From the NCBI RefSeq assembly GCF_001468285.1, contig NZ_LNSB01000013.1, positions 1-64,000 of the forward strand: a DNA stretch of 64,000 nucleotides. Reading direction: 5' to 3'. A program made the translations under genes and the position numbers. Shown here in pieces: positions 59,353-64,000 of the stretch. The notes beneath the pieces were generated by a model that made no database searches, had not been told where the DNA came from, and saw nothing but the letters and a program-made list of their open reading frames with translations. Source of the stretch: Sphingopyxis sp. HIX (lineage in GTDB: Bacteria > Pseudomonadota > Alphaproteobacteria > Sphingomonadales > Sphingomonadaceae). The stretch's first letter is position 1; each line of letters opens with the position of its first letter.

Positions 59353-60294
59353 CTACTCCATCTCCCCGCGGTCGCGGCGCAGCTGGTACCAGCGCTGGAC
59401 ATTGGCATTATGCTCGGACAGCGTCCGCGCGAAGATATGGCCGCCGTCGCCCTTGGCGACGAAGAAGAGGAAGTCGTTCGCCTCGGGGTCGAGCACCGCG
59501 GCAATCGACGCCTTGCCGGGGTTGGCAATCGGGCCCTGCGGCAGGCCCGCCATGCTGTAGGTGTTGTAGCCGTTCACCGCCTGGATCTCGGAGCGCAGGA
59601 TGCGGCGGCCGAGCGGCTTGCCCTTGGTGATCGGATAGATGATCGTCGGGTCGGCCTGGAGCTTCATGCCGACGCCGAGGCGGTTGGTATAGACCCCCGC
59701 GACGGTGCGGCGCTCGGCGGCGACGCCGGTTTCCTTTTCGACGATCGAGGCCAATGTGATGGCCTCATTGCGATCCTTGACCGCGGTTCGCGCGGTGCGT
59801 TTCTTCCAGAGTTCGTCGAAGGCCTTGTCCATCGCGGCCTGCATGCGCTTGATCACCGCGGCGCGCGTCTCGCCAGTGGTGAAGGCGTAGCTGTCGGGCA
59901 GGATGCTGCCCTCGGCGGGCACGGGAATTTCGCCCTTGAGGCGCTTTTCGGCCATCAGCCGGTCCCAGACCATGATCGAGGGCATGCCCTCGGGGATCAT
60001 CACGAGGCGCTGGATCGTCTTGCCCGACTGGAAGAGTTCCAGGATGTCGCCCGCGTCCATCCCCTTTTCGACCTTATACTCGCCGGGCTTGATCGGGTCC
60101 GACGAACCGAAGAAGCGCGCCTCGTTGCGGAAGCTCGAGGCCGAGACGAGCCCGGCCTTTTCGAGGATCTCGCCCGCTTTGGCTATGCTCGCGCCTTGCG
60201 GAATCACGACCTCGGCATCCTTCGGTGCGCCGCCCGAGCAGGCGGCGAGGAGGAGAGCGAGAATCGCCATCGTCAGCCAGCGGAACGGATGCAC
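59353..60294 (-). CDS. mltG: Endolytic transglycosylase MltG
   Basis: A 313-residue YceG/MltG protein. The N-terminus (MTMAILALLLAACSGG-like, residues about 8-21) has both a hydrophobic anchor and an LAAC lipobox; a LysM-like segment follows and the catalytic region includes LASIVEKETGVAAERRTVAGVY with the active-site Glu, plus PITKGKPLGRRI. It cleaves nascent glycan strands and terminates peptidoglycan chains at the inner membrane. GTG 60294 is the start, with GGAGAG eight bases before it. It lies downstream of fabF, its usual neighbour. Confidence 0.9.
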   Translation of the reverse strand: MHPFRWLTMAILALLLAACSGGAPKDAEVVIPQGASIAKAGEILEKAGLVSASSFRNEARFFGSSDPIKPGEYKVEKGMDAGDILELFQSGKTIQRLVMIPEGMPSIMVWDRLMAEKRLKGEIPVPAEGSILPDSYAFTTGETRAAVIKRMQAAMDKAFDELWKKRTARTAVKDRNEAITLASIVEKETGVAAERRTVAGVYTNRLGVGMKLQADPTIIYPITKGKPLGRRILRSEIQAVNGYNTYSMAGLPQGPIANPGKASIAAVLDPEANDFLFFVAKGDGGHIFARTLSEHNANVQRWYQLRRDRGEME

Positions 60295-60436
60295 GCTAAT
60301 CTCTCCAATCGGCGCTTAAGGAGACAAAGGATACGCACGCACGCATCGAAACTGTCTCCTTTGTCGCCTTAACGCCAGTCACCCGGCGGGTCGTGCCGAG
60401 GGGTAAAGCATGGCGGGATAATGTAGGAAAGAGGTT

Positions 60437-60580
60437 TTAATCCTCCCTGTGGCGAAGCCATGGGGAGGTGGCAGCGGCGCAGCCGCTGACGGAGGGGCGG
60501 TAGCGCTACGTCGCTGACCCCTCCACCATTCGCTTCGCGAACGGTCCCCCTCCCCACGGCTTCGCCGCGGGGAGGATTAA
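60437..60580. repeat. 144-base palindromic element with 32-bp inverted ends
   Basis: The ends 60437-60468 and 60549-60580 are reverse complements over 32 bases with three mismatches, each beginning TTAATCCTCCC and ending TGGGGAGG. Between them are nested hairpins (CAGCGGC/GCCGCTG at 60472-60488 and a GGAGGGG/CCCCTCC pair). It fills most of the 289-base gap between mltG and fabF. It resembles a non-coding mobile palindrome of the MITE/REP type; I see no flanking target duplication. Confidence 0.65.
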
Positions 60581-60583
60581 GTG

Positions 60584-61843
60584 TCAATCGACCGCCTTGA
60601 CGATCAGGCTGGCGTTGGTGCCGCCGAAGCCGAAGCTGTTGTTGAGCGCGGCCTTGACCGTGCGCTTCTTGGCGACCTTGGGGACGAGGTCGGCGCCCTC
60701 GGTGCCCTCGTCGGGATTGTCGAGGTTCAGCGTCGGCGGGACGATCTGGTCGCGGATCGCGAGGATGCAGAAGATCGTCTCGACCGCGCCCGCGCCGCCG
60801 AGCAGATGGCCGATCGCCGACTTGGTCGAGCTCATCGACACATTGCCCATCGCATCGCCGAACAGGCGCTTCACCGCGCCGAGTTCGATCGTGTCGGCCA
60901 TCGTCGAGGTGCCGTGCGCGTTGATATAGTCGATGTCGGCGGGGGTCATGCCCGCCTTCTTCAGCGCCGCGCTCATCGAGCGGAAGGCGCCGTCCATTTC
61001 GGGATCGGGCGCGGTGACGTGGTACGCGTCGCCCGACAGGCCATAGCCGACGACTTCGGCGTATATCTTGGCGCCGCGCGCCTTGGCATGCTCATATTCC
61101 TCGAGCACGACCACGCCCGCGCCCTCGCCCATCACGAAACCGTCGCGGTCCTTGTCATAGGGGCGGCTCGCCTGCTCCGGCCGGTCGTTGTAGGTCATGT
61201 TGAGCGCGCGCGCCTGCGCGAAGCCCGCGATGCCGATCGGGCAGATCGTCGCCTCGGCGCCGCCCGCGAGCATGATGTCGGCATCGTCGTCGCGGATCAT
61301 CCGCGCGGCGTCGCCGATCGAATGCGCGCCGGTCGAGCAGGCGGTGACGACCGCGTGGTTCGGACCTTTGAGGCCATATTTGATGCTGACCTGGCCCGAG
61401 ATCAGGTTGATCAGGCGGCCGTGGACGAAGTGCGGGCTGACGCGGCCCGGGCCCTTTTCGGCGAGCAGTAGGCTCTCGCTCTCGATGCCCGGCAGGCCGC
61501 CGATGCCCGAGCCGATCGAGCAGCCGGCACGCACCTTCAGTTCCTCGGGCATGTCGGTAAGGCCGGCGTCTTCGAGCGCCTGGCCCGCGGCGTCGATGCC
61601 GAAGATGATGAAGGGGTCGACCTGGCGCTGGACCTTGTGGTCGACGCGCTTGCCGGGATCGAAACCATATTCATGGTCGGGGCCCTTCACCTCGCAGGCG
61701 ATGGTGCATTTCTGGTCCGACGCGTCGAAATGGGTGATCGGGCCCGCGCCCGATTTCCCGGCGATCAGATTGGCCCAAGTGGTCTCGACGTCGCCACCCA
61801 GCGGCGTCACCAGACCCAGACCCGTCACCACAACCCGGCGCAT
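60584..61843 (-). CDS. fabF: Beta-ketoacyl-ACP synthase II
   Basis: A 419-residue condensing enzyme of fatty-acid elongation. The active-site Cys is in AVVTACSTGAHSIGDAA, and the two catalytic histidines are in NAHGTSTMADT and SAIGHLLGGAGAVE, matching the Cys-His-His triad. Start ATG 61843 has AGGA six bases upstream; an ATG two codons earlier directly abuts that site. The gene follows acpP, its normal partner, with a terminator between them. KAS I (FabB) would differ in the substrate pocket; the acpP neighbourhood favours FabF. Confidence 0.94.
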   Translation of the reverse strand: MRRVVVTGLGLVTPLGGDVETTWANLIAGKSGAGPITHFDASDQKCTIACEVKGPDHEYGFDPGKRVDHKVQRQVDPFIIFGIDAAGQALEDAGLTDMPEELKVRAGCSIGSGIGGLPGIESESLLLAEKGPGRVSPHFVHGRLINLISGQVSIKYGLKGPNHAVVTACSTGAHSIGDAARMIRDDDADIMLAGGAEATICPIGIAGFAQARALNMTYNDRPEQASRPYDKDRDGFVMGEGAGVVVLEEYEHAKARGAKIYAEVVGYGLSGDAYHVTAPDPEMDGAFRSMSAALKKAGMTPADIDYINAHGTSTMADTIELGAVKRLFGDAMGNVSMSSTKSAIGHLLGGAGAVETIFCILAIRDQIVPPTLNLDNPDEGTEGADLVPKVAKKRTVKAALNNSFGFGGTNASLIVKAVD

Positions 61844-61924
61844 AAACATTCCTTTCGTCGGTTCCCGCCCCCGCAGAAACCCGCATCACTTCGGTCGGCG
61901 CGCTTCTAATGAAGCTTGGCGCAT

Positions 61925-61972
61925 AAAAAAAGCTTCCCGGTCTCTGCGCGCGAGCGCTCGGGACCGGGAAGC
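61925..61972 (-). terminator. Strong intrinsic terminator after acpP
   Basis: On the minus strand GCTTCCCGGTC (61972-61962) pairs with GACCGGGAAGC (61942-61932) over 11 bp with a 19-base loop, followed by seven T (61931-61925). Two further small hairpins lie between it and the acpP stop (about 61982-62018), including GTCCGGC/GCCGGAC at 62002-62018. It probably separates the abundant acpP message from fabF while allowing some read-through. Confidence 0.88.
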
Positions 61973-62026
61973 CGGAAACGCGTGGGCGGCGTCGCCGCCA
62001 CGTCCGGCAACGCCGGACAGGGCGGA

Positions 62027-62263
62027 TCAGCCCTTGTTCGCTTCGATATAGTCGATCGCGTCCTTGACGGTGGCGATCTTTTCCGCCGCGTCGTCGGGGA
62101 TTTCGACGCCGAATTCTTCTTCGAACGCCATCACCAGTTCGACGATGTCGAGGCTGTCGGCGCCCAGATCGTCGATGAAGCTCGCTTCCTCGGTGACCTT
62201 GTCGGCTTCGACGCCCAGATGTTCGACGACGATCTTCTTAACCTTTTCGGCCGAATCGCTCAT
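62027..62263 (-). CDS. acpP: Acyl carrier protein
   Basis: A 78-residue acidic carrier protein. The phosphopantetheine Ser is in [12 protein letters not shown] (DSL, about residue 36-38), and the length and four-helix pattern match AcpP. It carries acyl chains for fatty-acid and lipid synthesis and is normally upstream of fabF, as here. It is followed by a strong terminator, so it is likely transcribed at a higher level than fabF. Confidence 0.96.
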   Translation of the reverse strand: MSDSAEKVKKIVVEHLGVEADKVTEEASFIDDLGADSLDIVELVMAFEEEFGVEIPDDAAEKIATVKDAIDYIEANKG

Positions 62264-62496
62264 GCGCTATTCCTTTTCTGACTAAGCCGTGAATGTTGAA
62301 ATTTGCCCTAGTGCGCGCCAGCGGGGCTGGCAAGAGGGCTGGCGTCGGGGTGCCCGGCGCGTGCGGTATCGACCAATGCCTCCTCTGCGGCGCTATGGGC
62401 CGACCGCTTCCCTTTCTGCCCCTCCGGCACCTGCGTGACGAAATAGGCAATGCCCTGCCCCGGTTCAAGATCGAACCGCCGCGGGCGGATGCGCCG

Positions 62497-64000
62497 TCAA
62501 TCGGTCGCCTTGGCGGTCGCGGGGCGCGGGCCCACCACGCCGGATTCGCGCAGCGCCATCGAAGCGCGCGCGATCACCGCGGGCGTGATCATGAACTGAC
62601 GCAGCACCGTCTCGGGTGGCGCGTTCGCAGGCTGGCCGGTATAGTCGAGCAGGCGCCGCCAGAGGCCGCGCGCCTGGTCGACCTCGCCCATCCGCGCCAG
62701 CACGATCGCACGCACCATCAGATATTGCGGCTCGAGGTTGCTGGGCGAGGGCATGCGGTCGAGCAACGCCAGCGCCTCGGCCTGCTCGCCGCGCTGCGAA
62801 TGGATAAAGGCGAGCGTCACCGCGGGAACCCCCGCGTGCGAATCGTCGAGCATGACCGACCGCGTGAGCAGCGCCTCGCCCTCGTCCGCGCGGCCGCACG
62901 AGGTGTTGAATAATCCGAAAAAGCCCGTGAGGTCGGCATCATAGGGATTGAGCGCGAGCGCCGCGCCGCCCTGCCCGATCCCGCGCTGGCAGTCGCCTCC
63001 ATAGAAATGCGCGCGCGACATCGCGAACAGCCCCGCCGCGCTGTTCGGCCCGACGCTATAGGCACGCCGCGCCAGTTCCTGCCCCTCGGCATAGGCTTCC
63101 TTGCCCTCCGCCGTCGCGCGGCGCTGCTGCCAGTCGCCGAAGCGGAGCAGCGACAGCGCGTTCAGCGGCACCGCATCCTGCGGCATGTCGGCGATCGTCG
63201 CGCGCAGGCAGCGGTCGACGCGCGCGGCGGTGGCGGGATTGCGCATCTGGCGCAGGCGGTTGAACTGCGCGAGGCAGGGGAAGCCGGTGGCATAATTGTC
63301 GGGCTCGCGCTGCAGCTGGTCGCGCACGATGACGCCATAGTCGCCGGCCACTCGGGCAATCGCGGGTTCGAGCCCGGTGAATTCGGGGATGTCGTCCGCG
63401 TCCACGCGGATCTGCTGCGACCAGATGGCGCGCTCGTCGGCGACGCGGTTGAGCACGAGGGTCACATCGACCGCGCCGCCTTCCAGCCGGCGCACGAGCA
63501 AGGCGTCGAGGCGATAGTCGGCACGCTGGCGCGGTCCCGTCGCACCGGCCGGACGCGAGGCGAGGAGCTGGACCAGCTCGAAGCGCCGGAAGCCGTCGCG
63601 CAATTTTCCGTCGAGCCCGCGCGCCATCGCCCGCGACGGCCCGCTGTCGCCCGACGCGGGCGCGCTGAGCTCGAGCGTCGGCATCGGCACGGAATCGCCG
63701 CCGAGCAACGGGCGGCCCGAATGCGCGAACCACCAGCCGGCGAAAGCCGCGAGCGCGAGCGCCGCGGCAAAGCCGAGCCACAGGAGCAGGCCGGGCTGCC
63801 GCGGCGCCCCCGCGGGACGCGCCGTGGAGGGCGGCACCGGTGTCACGCCGCCGGGCGCGGACGCACCGGCTTCGCCGGCCGGATGGCCTTCGCGCACCGC
63901 CTCGCCCGCGTCACCGCCGCGCGCCGCCGGCGGCGCGGCGCGATGCTGGACGACGATCTCGTAGCTGCCCTGCGGCACGCGCAGCCGGTGAAGCCATGGC
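62497..64000 (-). CDS. CadC-like membrane regulator/TPR protein, 5' end cut by window
   Basis: At least 500 residues, and the frame stays open to the window edge, so the true start is outside; a GTG at 63978 is inside the conserved part and is not the start. The first visible residues (P-W-L-H-R-L-R-V-P-Q-G-S-Y-E-I) match the stretch at the end of a CadC/ToxR-type winged-helix region. Then come a Pro/Ala-rich linker, one transmembrane helix (about LLLWLGFAAALALAAFAGWW), and a periplasmic part with a YRLDALLVRRLEGGAVDVTL domain and TPR-like repeats. It probably senses something in the periplasm and signals to DNA; the ligand is unknown. Confidence 0.72.
   Translation of the reverse strand, partial: PWLHRLRVPQGSYEIVVQHRAAPPAARGGDAGEAVREGHPAGEAGASAPGGVTPVPPSTARPAGAPRQPGLLLWLGFAAALALAAFAGWWFAHSGRPLLGGDSVPMPTLELSAPASGDSGPSRAMARGLDGKLRDGFRRFELVQLLASRPAGATGPRQRADYRLDALLVRRLEGGAVDVTLVLNRVADERAIWSQQIRVDADDIPEFTGLEPAIARVAGDYGVIVRDQLQREPDNYATGFPCLAQFNRLRQMRNPATAARVDRCLRATIADMPQDAVPLNALSLLRFGDWQQRRATAEGKEAYAEGQELARRAYSVGPNSAAGLFAMSRAHFYGGDCQRGIGQGGAALALNPYDADLTGFFGLFNTSCGRADEGEALLTRSVMLDDSHAGVPAVTLAFIHSQRGEQAEALALLDRMPSPSNLEPQYLMVRAIVLARMGEVDQARGLWRRLLDYTGQPANAPPETVLRQFMITPAVIARASMALRESGVVGPRPATAKATD

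Noticed and set aside
62293-62913. A plus-strand gene between acpP and the CadC-like gene
   Set aside because: The frame crosses the acpP upstream region and then runs antisense to the TPR protein, with no ribosome site or recognisable domain.

Overview
The window is a GC-rich alphaproteobacterial chromosome segment, most likely from the order Sphingomonadales (Sphingopyxis-like). The reasons are the four large TonB-dependent receptors, a Fur lacking the CxxC cysteines, a MucR regulator with a C-D-H-H zinc finger, the nfuA/tsaB/rimI/mucR/fur/plsC/miaB/phoH housekeeping run, and the short palindrome built on ACTCCCGC/GCGGGAGT that I associate with sphingomonads. The genus is an inference from gene content. 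I see no rRNA, CRISPR array, prophage or insertion sequence. No stretch without a gene exceeds about 290 bases.

Layout. 1-3.5 kb: a haem-type TonB receptor and a periplasmic partner on the minus strand, with two Fur-like palindromes at the promoter and an intrinsic terminator. 3.65-6.4 kb: a plus-strand three-gene unit with a membrane-anchored TIR protein and two paralogous secreted four-cysteine proteins; I cannot assign it to a known system. 6.4-13.1 kb: minus-strand housekeeping genes. 13.1-14.8 kb: two unassigned proteins flanking tRNA-Thr(UGU).

14.9-30.9 kb is an alginate-utilisation locus: two TonB receptors, a PL6 and a PL17 alginate lyase, an MFS uronate transporter, an SDR likely to reduce the unsaturated-uronate product, an SGNH acetylesterase, a FadR-type GntR regulator, an FAH/hydratase-family protein and 2-keto-3-deoxygluconate kinase. 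In this model polymer or oligomer crosses the outer membrane, PL6 and PL17 cut it to monomer, the MFS imports it, the SDR makes KDG and KdgK makes KDPG. No KDPG aldolase is present here. The half-site GTATGnCAA recurs in the three regulatory gaps of the locus and probably defines a single regulon.

30.9-44.6 kb is a 15-gene minus-strand Ter (tellurium resistance/stress) operon: TerD paralogues, a TerA-like protein with an (Ala-Pro)14 linker, TerC, and a biosynthetic block (ATP-grasp, phosphoribosyltransferase/TRSP, HAD, StiP-like, CitE-like), ending in TelA, a small XpaC-like protein and AIM24. It includes a TerD-like/trypsin-like fusion, and perfect inverted repeats lie in several of its intercistronic gaps.

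44.8-53.8 kb holds a MalT-type LuxR regulator divergent from a TonB receptor-SDR-saccharopine-dehydrogenase-like-acyl-CoA-ligase operon, probably for uptake and CoA activation of an unknown small molecule. The remainder to 64 kb is MgtC/SapB, TSUP, a lipoprotein with formylglycine-generating-enzyme cysteines, tRNA-Met(CAU), a LigT-like protein, an alpha/beta hydrolase, a kelch lipoprotein, mltG, fabF, acpP (with a strong terminator) and a TPR membrane regulator cut by the window edge.
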